A stretch of 32,069 nt of DNA from Acidobacteriaceae bacterium (GTDB lineage: Bacteria > Acidobacteriota > Terriglobia > Terriglobales > Acidobacteriaceae). This document shows positions 16,547-24,389 of the stretch, one piece after another. Position 1 is the stretch's first letter, and each line of letters begins with the position of its first letter. The notes under the pieces were generated by a model, which saw only the letters and a program-made list of their open reading frames with translations, had not been told where the DNA came from and ran no database searches. The stretch covers positions 1-32,069 of the forward strand of contig DAHXNK010000018.1 in assembly GCA_027365415.1 (NCBI GenBank), read 5' to 3'. The translations under genes and the position numbers were made by a program.

Positions 16547-17494
16547 AGATCGTTGCGTCAGACAGAAATCCGTAGTCAGAAGCACGAGACAAATCCAAAG
16601 CAGGTCGGCCAGCAGTAGATGCGCTATCTGAATCCAGATAGGTGCAAGCAGAAGGATGTTCATTGTGCCCACGGCATATTGCGTCAACAGCAGCGCCAAG
16701 ACAGCCAGAGCCAGCTTGCGATTGTTTTGCGGTGCCGCGTGGCGCAACGTTTGCAGCAGAAGCCAGGCGATAAAAATTCCAGCAAGCAGAGCGCTGGCTG
16801 GGTGCATCCAGCGCAAGCGCAGCAGCAGGGAACTGGTGGCGGAGAAATCCTGCTGCATGGCCCCGGCCAGAGAAGTTGCCGGATATAACGTATCGCCCAG
16901 CGCGGCCAGAGAGCCGCTGACTCCGACAATCATCGTGGCGATCAGGCCCAGCGCAGGAAAGAGCAATGCGCCGTGGCGCAGTCCGGTGGTGATGCGCGCG
17001 CGTGGACGGCTGAGAAACTCCGCTGTAAGCGCGAGGCTGCCGAGAAGCAGCAGCGTATTGGCAAAGTGAAAGGCAAGATAAACTCCGCGTGCCGCCGATT
17101 GATTGTGCGCGACCAGGCGCAACAGCACCAGCAGAGCGCCGAGCAGCGCTTCATTGAACGTGAGCACCATTGAAGCGACTGCGGCCCATCGCGCCAGCGC
17201 ACCTTTCTGCGTTGAGCGCCACGTCCAGACAAGTAGCGCCAGCACCAGCAGCAGCGTCGCGCCACTCATCAGGCGATGGGTAAACTCAACGATAGTGTGA
17301 AACTGCGGCGCTTGCGGAATCACCACGCCATTGCAGAGCGGCCAGTGCGCTCCGCAGCCTGCGCCGGAGCCAGTGGCGCGGACGACCGATCCCCAAAGAA
17401 CAACGAGAACGTTGTAGGCGAGGACGAACCAGCCGAAGCGACGCAGCCCGGTGGGGATGGGGGGATTCGCGGTGTTTGTGGTGTGTGCGTTCAT
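16535..17494 (-). CDS. ctaA: Heme A synthase (COX15/CtaA family)
   Basis: A 319-residue polytopic inner-membrane protein that oxidises the C8 methyl of heme O to make heme A for aa3-type terminal oxidases. The N-terminal half has 'GSVVRATGSGAGCGAHWPLC' with the extracytoplasmic cysteine pair C47/C54, then 'EFTHRLMSG' (Glu70, His73). The second heme-ligand set is visible as His143, 'HPAS' (His231) and 'QIAHLLLAD' (His292). About eight membrane segments are expected from the hydrophobicity. No ctaB, cox or other heme gene is adjacent. The gene sits between two repeat clusters. The start ATG 17494 has no clear Shine-Dalgarno and no well-placed -10 box. Confidence 0.92.
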   Translation of the reverse strand: MNAHTTNTANPPIPTGLRRFGWFVLAYNVLVVLWGSVVRATGSGAGCGAHWPLCNGVVIPQAPQFHTIVEFTHRLMSGATLLLVLALLVWTWRSTQKGALARWAAVASMVLTFNEALLGALLVLLRLVAHNQSAARGVYLAFHFANTLLLLGSLALTAEFLSRPRARITTGLRHGALLFPALGLIATMIVGVSGSLAALGDTLYPATSLAGAMQQDFSATSSLLLRLRWMHPASALLAGIFIAWLLLQTLRHAAPQNNRKLALAVLALLLTQYAVGTMNILLLAPIWIQIAHLLLADLLWICLVLLTTDFCLTQRSAAA

Positions 17495-17520
17495 CGTTGG
17501 GTTCGCAGGTATTGGTTGGA

Positions 17521-17705
17521 TTCTGAATTGTGTGGCTACATTCCCTCAGGGAATAAAGCCCGAAGAGATTTTGCAGTTACTTACGGCGGACTAAAGTCCA
17601 TCCCCTTTAAAGTACCTAGTTATTCAAAGGCTCCCGTAGATGCGCATTCCACTCACGCCACAGGAAGGCTTGAATGGGGCATCCGCCGCTCGGAATGACA
17701 GATTC
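17521..17705. repeat. Repeat cluster upstream of ctaA, including hairpin repeat copy 3
   Basis: This gap holds 'TTCCCTCAGGGAATAAAGCCC' -like and 'GGACTAAAGTCCATCCCCTTT' -like strings of the kind that recur between acidobacterial genes. A degenerate hairpin copy follows, CCACTCACGCC (17649-17659) against GGCTTGAATGG (17667-17677) with two mismatches, then CGGAATGACAG. No gene is supported here. Confidence 0.55.
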
Positions 17706-17721
17706 ATGTATGCGCCTACCT

Positions 17722-18582
17722 TTAACCTTCTGCCAGTTCTTTGGCGCGTTCAGCGGCGCGCATCACAGCTTTGATGAGCGTCACGCGCAGGCCGCCCTCT
17801 TCGAGTTCCAGAATTCCGTCGATGGTGCAGCCTGCTGGAGTGGTAACAGCATCCTTGAGCAACGCGGGATGATAGCCTGTTTCGAGCACCATGCGCGCTG
17901 CGCCGTAGGTGGTCTGCGCGGCCAGTAGTGTGGCGATATCGCGGGGCAAGCCGACCTTGACGCCCGCTTCGGCGAGTGATTCCAGAATGATATAGATAAA
18001 CGCGGGGCCGCTGGCGGAGAGTCCTGTAACGGCATCCATGTGCTTTTCATCGACGAAGACGGTGCGCCCGATGGATTCAAAAACACGCGAGGCCAGCGCC
18101 ATCTGCTCATCGGTGACGAAGCGTCCACGACAAAGCGCAGCAATGCCTGCGCCCAGCATAGACGGCGTGTTAGGCATGGCGCGGATGACGGCGATATCCA
18201 TGCCAGCAGCCTCTTCAATGGCGCGTGTTTTTACAGACGCGGCAAAGGAGATGAGCAGCTTTTTAGGCCGGAGCGCGGGGCGAATCTGCTGGACAACATC
18301 TTTAACCTGAATTGGCTTGACGCCGAGCAGGATAAGATCGCTGGCCTTCGCCGCTGCCACGTTGTCCGTGCTGACATCCACGCCATACTGCGCGGAGAGC
18401 GCGATGGAGCGCTCCTCATGCTGCACTGTGGCGTGGAGATGTTCCGGGGCGAAAAGATGATTTTTCAAAAATGCCTGGAGCAGCAGGCCGCCCATCTTTC
18501 CCGCTCCCAGAATGGCCACTGTGGTATCGGGGAATGCGGCTTTTACAGTTTCTTCGATGAAGGTTACGTCGATATCGGTCAA
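17722..18582 (-). CDS. proC: Pyrroline-5-carboxylate reductase
   Basis: A 286-residue cytoplasmic enzyme that makes the last step of proline synthesis, reducing pyrroline-5-carboxylate with NAD(P)H. The Rossmann motif 'GAGKMGG' is at 26-32, 'RAMPNTP' at 134-140, 'SGPAF' at 191-195, and the C-terminal signature 'TTPAGCTIDGI' at about 247-257. Length is slightly above the usual 265-280. The start is TTG 18582, chosen because AAGGAG stands 6 nt upstream; no ATG would keep the Rossmann strand intact. It follows the DUF885 gene by 33 nt on the same strand and may share its transcript. Confidence 0.95.
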   Translation of the reverse strand: MTDIDVTFIEETVKAAFPDTTVAILGAGKMGGLLLQAFLKNHLFAPEHLHATVQHEERSIALSAQYGVDVSTDNVAAAKASDLILLGVKPIQVKDVVQQIRPALRPKKLLISFAASVKTRAIEEAAGMDIAVIRAMPNTPSMLGAGIAALCRGRFVTDEQMALASRVFESIGRTVFVDEKHMDAVTGLSASGPAFIYIILESLAEAGVKVGLPRDIATLLAAQTTYGAARMVLETGYHPALLKDAVTTPAGCTIDGILELEEGGLRVTLIKAVMRAAERAKELAEG

Positions 18583-18588
18583 AGGATG

Positions 18589-18594
18589 CTCCTT
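18589..18594 (-). promoter_or_regulatory. Strong Shine-Dalgarno (AAGGAG) for the TTG start of proC
   Basis: AAGGAG, then CATCCT, then TTG 18582. This shows that a near-perfect ribosome-binding site supports a rare start codon here. Confidence 0.75.
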
Positions 18595-18615
18595 ACTTTA
18601 CAAACATACAGAATG

Positions 18616-20514
18616 TTAGCGCGAAGCCAAAGGCGCGGCGGCTGTTGGGATGGACTTAGGGCCGAAACCAGAGACGGCGGCGACCTTTTTCTGCGCGGCA
18701 ATCCACGCTTCCACGCGAGGTTGCAGGATGTCCAGCGGCAAGGCTCCTGCGCCGAGTATCTCATCGTGGAAGGCGCGAAGATCGAAGTGGCTACCCAAAG
18801 CCTGTTGCGCCTCGGCGCGCAATTTTAGAATTTCCAGATCGCCGACTTCATACGCCAGCGCCTGTCCGGGCCACGCAATGTAGCGATCGACCTCTTCTTG
18901 TATGGTTAGATCGTCTAGGCCGGTGTGGTCATGAAAGTATTGCACCATCTGCTCGCGTGTCCAGTGCTGGGAGTGGACTCCGGTATCGACAACCAGCCGC
19001 GCAGCGCGCCACATCTCATTTTCCAAGCGTCCATATTCGCTGTAAGGATCGGTGTAGAAGCCAGCCTCCTTGCCCAACTGCTCGCTGTAGAGCGCCCAAC
19101 CTTCCACGTATGCGGTGTACTCCTCAAAGCGGCGAAACTCCGGCAGATGCGTATTCTCCTGCGCCAGCGAAATTTGCAGATGATGGCCGGGAACGCCTTC
19201 GTGGTACGCGATGGCCTCGACGGTTGTGAGCAGGCGTTTTTGCGCGTCAAAGGTGTTCACGCGAATCCATCCAGGGCGCGAACCATCTGGCGCGCCGGGT
19301 TGATAATCGGCGGGCACCTGATCGGAGGCTCCGGCAGCGGTCATTGGAACCACAGCCAATTTCTCCTGCGGCAGCTTGTTGAACATCAAAGGCAGCTTGG
19401 CCTGCATCTGCGTCGCGTAGTGTTGATAGAGATCGAGCAATTGCTGGCCAGATTGCGCGTGTTCCTTGGGATTGGCGGCGAGCGCGGCGCGAAAGGTCTT
19501 CAAATCCGCATAGCCAAGCGAATGCGCCAGCGCTAGCATCTTCGGCTCGATCTGCGCCATCTGTTGCAGGCCGAGTTCGTGAATCTGCGTCGGCGTCAGG
19601 TCTGTGGTTGTGTTGTGGCGCACCAGATAGGCGTAGCAGGCATCACCGTTGCGCGTGGCCTCCATGCCGGGATCGATGCGCGCGGCGGGAATATAAACGC
19701 CCGTCAAAAACTTGGCAAAGTGAGCATACGCAGGTAGCACCTGGGTTCGTATGGCCGTCAGAACGGTGTCGCGCATCTCTGCCTGCTGCGCGGCGGAGAT
19801 GCTGGCAGGGAAGTGCTGAAGCGGCGCGGCAAAGGGCGTGTCTTCTGGCTTCTCGGCGGCAAGAGCGTTTACCTGCGCCAGCACTTTTTCCATCAGATAC
19901 TTAGGTTCCGTATTGTGCTGCTCTGCTCCCAATTCCATGTCATAGCTGATCTGATAGAAGGCATGGGGCACGGCACGGAGACGGGCGACGTAGTGGTCGT
20001 AGTCGTCCACCGTGTGAAAAGAGAGCATTTCCACGAGCGCGGGCAGATCGGTGGGCAGGCCGTTCATCTGCGTCACCGGAGTCTGCCAGGGCTTGCAGAC
20101 GGACTCCTCCTGCTGATCTACCAAGTCGTGTACGAGTAGGCGTTTGCTCAGGCGATCTTCGTCGGTCATGCCCGTGGTGTCAATGTCGCCAAGTCGTTTG
20201 AGAAACTGAAATCCCCGCGCAGTGGCATCGTTGTAGGCATCCACGGAGTAATCGGAGAGTTGATCGTCGTAGCGATGGTCGCCGATAGTGGAGGCAAACT
20301 CTGGGTCGTGCTTCAGCTTGTCCTGCCAGTAGTCGTGGAAGATGGCGTTCAGGTCGCGGAGGCGGTCGGCGACAGGCGCGAGCGGCGCGGCTGGCCGGGC
20401 AGAAGCGGATTGCGCGGAGAGGGATTGCGCCATGCCCCAACGCGCAAACAGGCTCAAGAGAAGAACGAATAGAAGCGAGCGGCAGGCTACGCGGAAGCGC
20501 GATGCACAAGACAT
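18616..20514 (-). CDS. Exported DUF885 family protein (putative metallopeptidase)
   Basis: A 632-residue protein from ATG 20514. A signal peptide ('SLLFVLLLSLFARWGMAQ', about 13-30) points to the periplasm. The DUF885 hallmark 'YHEGVPGHHLQ' (about 437-447) resembles a zinc-peptidase HExxH-type helix, and 'EEYTAYVEGWALYSEQLGKE' about 20 residues later would give the third ligand glutamate. Family members are suspected zinc-dependent carboxypeptidases, but the substrate is unknown. ATG 20568 would add 18 charged residues before the signal peptide and is less likely, and a -10 box lies 6 nt before 20514. It lies between bacilliredoxin and proC on the minus strand. Confidence 0.9.
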   Translation of the reverse strand: MSCASRFRVACRSLLFVLLLSLFARWGMAQSLSAQSASARPAAPLAPVADRLRDLNAIFHDYWQDKLKHDPEFASTIGDHRYDDQLSDYSVDAYNDATARGFQFLKRLGDIDTTGMTDEDRLSKRLLVHDLVDQQEESVCKPWQTPVTQMNGLPTDLPALVEMLSFHTVDDYDHYVARLRAVPHAFYQISYDMELGAEQHNTEPKYLMEKVLAQVNALAAEKPEDTPFAAPLQHFPASISAAQQAEMRDTVLTAIRTQVLPAYAHFAKFLTGVYIPAARIDPGMEATRNGDACYAYLVRHNTTTDLTPTQIHELGLQQMAQIEPKMLALAHSLGYADLKTFRAALAANPKEHAQSGQQLLDLYQHYATQMQAKLPLMFNKLPQEKLAVVPMTAAGASDQVPADYQPGAPDGSRPGWIRVNTFDAQKRLLTTVEAIAYHEGVPGHHLQISLAQENTHLPEFRRFEEYTAYVEGWALYSEQLGKEAGFYTDPYSEYGRLENEMWRAARLVVDTGVHSQHWTREQMVQYFHDHTGLDDLTIQEEVDRYIAWPGQALAYEVGDLEILKLRAEAQQALGSHFDLRAFHDEILGAGALPLDILQPRVEAWIAAQKKVAAVSGFGPKSIPTAAAPLASR

Positions 20515-20520
20515 GACCTG

Positions 20521-20526
20521 AGTGTA
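20521..20526 (-). promoter_or_regulatory. Putative leaderless -10 box (TACACT) of the DUF885 gene
   Basis: On the minus strand TACACT, CAGGTC, ATG 20514, so the spacing is exactly 6 nt. The AGG in the spacer is too close to act as a normal Shine-Dalgarno. Confidence 0.42.
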
Positions 20527-20577
20527 ATAGCCGCGCCACTTTGACCGCAAAGAGAGCAGCACGGCCATTCCGAAAAA

Positions 20578-21003
20578 TTATGCGGTGGTCTTGGAGCAGA
20601 ACTCGTCGAAGGCGCGGGTCAATTCCTGCGCAATGGCGGGCGCGGTCGAGGTCTCAATGGATGAGCGCTGCATCAGATAGACTAGCTTGCCATCGCGCAG
20701 CAGTGCCACGGCGGGCGAACTCGGCGGCTGTCCGACGAAGTAGCTGCGCGCCTTCTCTGTGGCCTCACGATCCTGTCCGGCAAAAACGGTGATGGCCTGA
20801 TCGGGCCGCGTGGTGTGCTGTAACGCAAGACGCACGCCGGGGCGCATCTTGCCAGCAGCGCATCCACAGATGGAGTTGACCACCAGCAGCGTCGTACCAG
20901 GCTGGGCGACGGCTGCATCTACTTCGGCGGCGGTGCGGGTTTCCTTGATGCCAGCGCGGGTCAGTTCTTCGCGCATCGGAATAACCATAATCTCTGGGTA
21001 CAT
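20578..21003 (-). CDS. BrxA/BrxB family bacilliredoxin
   Basis: A 141-residue thioredoxin-fold protein of the YphP/YqiW (DUF1094) type. It begins with the family's 'MYPEIMVIPMREELTRAGI' and carries the unusual C46-G-C48 active site in 'NSICGCAAGKMRP'. Bacilliredoxins remove bacillithiol from mixed disulfides on proteins in the cytoplasm. The start at ATG 21003 is fixed by GGAGGA 9 nt upstream; the longer frame to 21039 adds residues with no family support. It is the first gene of a minus-strand run (bacilliredoxin, DUF885, proC). Its presence implies that the host makes bacillithiol or a similar thiol. Whether it is BrxA or BrxB cannot be decided. Confidence 0.9.
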   Translation of the reverse strand: MYPEIMVIPMREELTRAGIKETRTAAEVDAAVAQPGTTLLVVNSICGCAAGKMRPGVRLALQHTTRPDQAITVFAGQDREATEKARSYFVGQPPSSPAVALLRDGKLVYLMQRSSIETSTAPAIAQELTRAFDEFCSKTTA

Positions 21004-21085
21004 TGTGCTTGTTCCTCCGGGAACGATTGCAAGAACCATGCGGCTGGGCCGCTGGTCTCTCTTATTTTCTCACAGGGGAATCGTG

Positions 21086-21091
21086 TAGGCT
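21086..21091 (+). promoter_or_regulatory. Putative leaderless -10 box (TAGGCT) of murB
   Basis: TAGGCT, GAAGCG, GTG 21098, so the spacing is exactly 6 nt. Only the T1, A2 and T6 positions of the -10 consensus match. No clear Shine-Dalgarno is present. Confidence 0.35.
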
Positions 21092-21097
21092 GAAGCG

Positions 21098-22165
21098 GTG
21101 AAGATACAGGAGAAGATTTCGCTGGCTGGGTACACGACGCTGGGTATTGGCGGCCCGGCGCGTTGGTTCGCCGATGCCAAGAGCGAAGCCGACATTGTCG
21201 AAGCCGTCGAGTTTGCCCGCAACCGCAGCCTGCCCTTGTTTGTGTTGGGTGGCGGCAGCAATCTTCTGGTGGCCGATGCGGGATTTCCAGGCTTGGTGCT
21301 GCACATCGCGCTGCGTGGTCTGCGTTGCGAAGAGGACGGAGCGGATACCAGCTTTACCGCTGCTGCAGGCGAGGAGTGGGACAGCTTTGTTGCCGCGACC
21401 GTAGCTGACAATTGCGCCGGAGTGGAGTGCTTGTCCGGCATTCCCGGCACAGTCGGCGGAACGCCTGTGCAGAACGTGGGCGCGTATGGACAGGAGGTTT
21501 CCTCGACCATCGCGCGCGTGCGCGCGCTGGATCGAACGACGCTGCAATGGGTGGAGTTGGACAACGCCGCCTGCCAGTTTGCCTATCGCAGCAGCCTGTT
21601 CAATACGACGGCGCGGCAGCGCTACATTGTGAGCGAAGTGACGTACCGACTACGGCGCGGTGGCGCGCCTCTGCTGGACTACAAAGACCTGGCGCAGAGA
21701 TTTTCGCAGTATGAAACGTCGGCGCTGACATTGGCTGCGGTGCGTGAGGCTGTGCGCGAGATTCGCCATCGCAAGGGAATGCTGCTGGTCGAGGGTGATC
21801 CTGATTGTCGCAGCGCCGGATCATTTTTTAAGAACCCGGTGATTTCTGCGGCGCGCTTCGCGCAACTTGCCGAAAAGTTCGATGGCATCCCACACTATCC
21901 CGCAGGCGCGGGCGCAACGGATGCGGAGTTCGTAAAAATTCCCGCAGCGTGGCTGATCGAGCAAGCTGGATTTTCCAAAGGCGCGACGGTCGATGTCGTC
22001 GGTGATATGGTGAGCATCTCCAGCCGACATACGCTGGCGCTTATCAATCGCGGCGGCGCGACGGCGGCGAATCTTCTTGCGCTGCGCGACGCCATTCGCT
22101 CGCGTGTCACAGCCAAGTTCGGCATTGTGCTGGAGCAGGAGCCAGTCTATCTCTCCGGCGAGTGA
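21098..22165 (+). CDS. murB: UDP-N-acetylenolpyruvoylglucosamine reductase
   Basis: A 355-residue FAD enzyme that reduces UDP-GlcNAc-enolpyruvate to UDP-MurNAc with NADPH, an early cytoplasmic step in peptidoglycan synthesis. The FAD-binding 'LGGGSNLLV' is at 50-58, 'SGIPGTVGGTPVQNVGAYGQ' at 113-132, 'YRSSLF' at 163-168 (Arg164), and the proton-donor serine Ser242 in 'SAGSFFKNP'. A C-terminal glutamate (346 or 348) completes the site. The sequence is of the E. coli-like type I. It starts at GTG 21098. It is not in a mur/fts cluster. Its last 19 nt overlap the convergent modC. Confidence 0.96.
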   Translation: MKIQEKISLAGYTTLGIGGPARWFADAKSEADIVEAVEFARNRSLPLFVLGGGSNLLVADAGFPGLVLHIALRGLRCEEDGADTSFTAAAGEEWDSFVAATVADNCAGVECLSGIPGTVGGTPVQNVGAYGQEVSSTIARVRALDRTTLQWVELDNAACQFAYRSSLFNTTARQRYIVSEVTYRLRRGGAPLLDYKDLAQRFSQYETSALTLAAVREAVREIRHRKGMLLVEGDPDCRSAGSFFKNPVISAARFAQLAEKFDGIPHYPAGAGATDAEFVKIPAAWLIEQAGFSKGATVDVVGDMVSISSRHTLALINRGGATAANLLALRDAIRSRVTAKFGIVLEQEPVYLSGE

Positions 22166-22929
22166 GCGGCGTTCGGAGCGACTCCCAGTTCTTGCAGCAA
22201 CTGCGCCCGCGATTCGTGCAGCACAATCTCCGCCTGGCCCTGCGCGACGACGCGACCATTTTCAAGCACAACGACCTCCTCGCTGGCGGTGAAAGCCTCG
22301 GCCAGATCGTGCGTGACCATCAAGACGGGCACGGCGCGTTGTTGCACCCACTGCCGCAAATTGTTCAAAACTTCCAGCCGAGCGGCGCGATCCATCGCGG
22401 AGAAGGGTTCATCCAATAGCAGCAGGCGCGGCGCGGCAGCCAGGGTACGCGCCAACGCGATACGCTGTTGCTGCCCACCAGAGAGTTGATGCGGAAAACG
22501 GTCGCGAAGGAGTTCCGCTCCAAAAACCTGTAACAATAACTGAACTTTTTTATTGCGCTCGGCAGAAGGCAGGCCGCGCAGCGCGAAGGCGACATTCTCC
22601 GCAGCGGTGTAATGCGGAAAGAGCGCCGGGGTCTGCGTAACCAGCCCGATGCGCCGCGCCTGGGGCGAAAGATTTATGGCGCATGGCTTGCTGGCTACGC
22701 GGGAAAAGAACATCTCGCCCTGAAGCTGGAGGCTTCCGACATCGGGCGTAAAGAGACCGGAGAGAGCGCGCAGGATGGTCGTCTTCCCAGAGCCGGAAGA
22801 TCCAAAGAGTACAGTCCACGGCGCATGGAGGGCAAGCTGTACTTTCAGATGAAAGGGCGCGAAGGCGTGATCAATCTGGAGCGTAAGCCAGGGATTTGCA
22901 GCGAACAACGATGATTGCGAATCAGACAA
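22147..22929 (-). CDS. modC: Molybdate ABC transporter ATP-binding protein
   Basis: A 260-residue ABC ATPase that powers molybdate uptake with ModB. Walker A 'GSSGSGKTT' is at 43-51, the signature 'LSGGQQQR' at 149-156, Walker B 'LLLLDEP' at 169-175, and the H-loop His207. Typical ModC proteins (about 350 residues) carry a C-terminal TOBE/Mop molybdate-binding domain. This one lacks it, and the domain is found instead in the HTH-TOBE protein at the head of the operon. The start TTG 22929 overlaps the modB stop by 8 nt, with AAGGA 9 nt upstream, which indicates translational coupling. The 3' end overlaps murB on the opposite strand by 19 nt. Confidence 0.9.
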   Translation of the reverse strand: MSDSQSSLFAANPWLTLQIDHAFAPFHLKVQLALHAPWTVLFGSSGSGKTTILRALSGLFTPDVGSLQLQGEMFFSRVASKPCAINLSPQARRIGLVTQTPALFPHYTAAENVAFALRGLPSAERNKKVQLLLQVFGAELLRDRFPHQLSGGQQQRIALARTLAAAPRLLLLDEPFSAMDRAARLEVLNNLRQWVQQRAVPVLMVTHDLAEAFTASEEVVVLENGRVVAQGQAEIVLHESRAQLLQELGVAPNAAHSPER

Positions 22930-23584
22930 GGCGGCGCGTCCTTTTCTGACTATAGAGCAAGGTGAGTGCTGCGAAAGAAACGATCAACAGCAGCCACGCG
23001 GTACGATTGGCCTGCGCGTAGGAGAAATCCTGCACCTGATCGTAAAGCGCGATGGAGAGCGTGCGCGTTACGCCGGGAAGATTGCCGCCAATCATTAGAA
23101 CCACGCCAAACTCGCCCACGGTATGCGCAAAGGTGAGCACGGCGGCGGCCAGAATCGACCCACGAGAGAGAGGCAGCGCGACGCGGTGCAACGTGTCCCA
23201 TTGGCCACTGCCCAGCACGGCAGCAGCTTCGAGCAGCGCGGGGTCGATGGCGGCAAAGCCTGCCACCATTGGCTGCACAGCGAAGGGAAAACTATAGATG
23301 ACTGAGCCGACGACCAGGCCGGAAAATGAAAATGCCAGCGGATGTCCAAGCAGATGCGTGACCACGCGGCCCAAGGCCGTCTGCGGGCCGAGCATAACCA
23401 GAAGATAGAATCCGAGTACCGTGGGCGGCAACACAATGGGCAGCGCAACGAATGACTCAATGAAGATTTTTCCACGCCATCGCGTATGCGCCAGCCAGTA
23501 GGCCAGCGGCAGCGCCAGCAAAACGAGTACCAGCATGGTGACGGTAGCCAGACGAAGCGTAAGTAGCAGCGCGGCAATGTCCAT
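22922..23584 (-). CDS. modB: Molybdate ABC transporter permease
   Basis: A 220-residue inner-membrane permease with about five membrane segments. The conserved cytoplasmic coupling loop runs from about 119 to 144 ('EAAAVLGSGQWDTLHRVALP'), the EAA motif of type-I ABC importers. 'LPIVLPPTVLGFYLLVMLG' (48-66) and 'HTVGEFGVVLMIGGNLPG' (154-171) are typical of ModB. Length matches the family. A Shine-Dalgarno (AAAGGTGG) stands just before ATG 23584. It lies 34 nt after modA and overlaps modC. Confidence 0.94.
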   Translation of the reverse strand: MDIAALLLTLRLATVTMLVLVLLALPLAYWLAHTRWRGKIFIESFVALPIVLPPTVLGFYLLVMLGPQTALGRVVTHLLGHPLAFSFSGLVVGSVIYSFPFAVQPMVAGFAAIDPALLEAAAVLGSGQWDTLHRVALPLSRGSILAAAVLTFAHTVGEFGVVLMIGGNLPGVTRTLSIALYDQVQDFSYAQANRTAWLLLIVSFAALTLLYSQKRTRRLV

Positions 23585-23618
23585 GATCCACCTTTGAAAT
23601 TCCTATTGCGAGATTTTT

Positions 23619-24389
23619 TTATTGCGCGCGCACCAGTCCACCGACGGCGAGCAAGCTTTGGCCCTGCGGCGACAATATCCACTGCAAAAATTTCTGCGCG
23701 ACGACAGATTGCTGCGCGTCTTTGATAAGCACGGCCCCTTGCTTGATGGGCGGATAGTCCGATGCTGGAATCGCAACATACGCGCCACTGGAGCGGAGCG
23801 CGGCACTCTCGGCCAGGGTTTGCGAGATCAATCCGCATTGCGCGTTGCCAGAGGCGGCATACTGCGCGGCTTGCGCGATATTTTCCGCGTAGACCAGCTT
23901 GCTTTGCAGCGCGGCATACACGCCTAACCCGTGCAGCGCCGCAATGGCTGCGCGGCCATAGGGCGCGTGGGCGGGATTGGCAATGGCGATGCGCTTGACC
24001 TTTGGATCGGATAAAAATTGTACGGTCAGCGGCACACCATGCAACGTATCCTTGCGCGCCCAAAGCACCAACGTTCCTCGCGCATACATGACGGGCGCAG
24101 ACTCCTCGGCGCGGCCACCCGCGATTACTTTTTGCGGGAACGACATATCCGCCGCGAGGAAAAGATCAAAGGGAGCGCCACTGAGAATCTGCGCGGCCAA
24201 CGTTGCGGAGGAGGCATAGGAGACGGCAATGTGTATGCCACTGTTTTTTTCAAAAACGGAAAGCAGAGAAGGAAGCATCGGTTGTAGATCTGCGGCGGCG
24301 GCGATGCGCAGTGGGTTCTGCGCGGAAACTAAGCCGCAGCTCAGCAGCGAAAACAGGCAGATATATACGATTTTCCTGCGTCTATACAC
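23619..24389 (-). CDS. modA: Molybdate ABC transporter substrate-binding protein
   Basis: A 256-residue periplasmic binding protein with a signal peptide (about 1-23). The ModA pattern is clear: 'RIAAAADLQPMLPSL' at the start of the mature protein, 'SYASSATLAAQILSGAPFDL' with the anion-contacting serines, 'LFLAADMSFPQKV', and 'IANPAHAPYGRAA' with the conserved tyrosine loop. The first ligand position is Ala-Asp rather than the Ala-Ser of E. coli ModA, as in some other ModA lineages. It starts at GTG 24389, which overlaps the end of the HTH-TOBE gene by 8 nt; GGAGG lies 11 nt upstream. Tungstate or another oxyanion cannot be excluded as ligand. Confidence 0.92.
   Translation of the reverse strand: MYRRRKIVYICLFSLLSCGLVSAQNPLRIAAAADLQPMLPSLLSVFEKNSGIHIAVSYASSATLAAQILSGAPFDLFLAADMSFPQKVIAGGRAEESAPVMYARGTLVLWARKDTLHGVPLTVQFLSDPKVKRIAIANPAHAPYGRAAIAALHGLGVYAALQSKLVYAENIAQAAQYAASGNAQCGLISQTLAESAALRSSGAYVAIPASDYPPIKQGAVLIKDAQQSVVAQKFLQWILSPQGQSLLAVGGLVRAQ

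Noticed and set aside
23095-24063. A 322-codon minus-strand frame across modA and modB
   Set aside because: Both genes are clearly read in other frames with intact family motifs, and this frame is Arg/Cys/Trp-rich shadow sequence.
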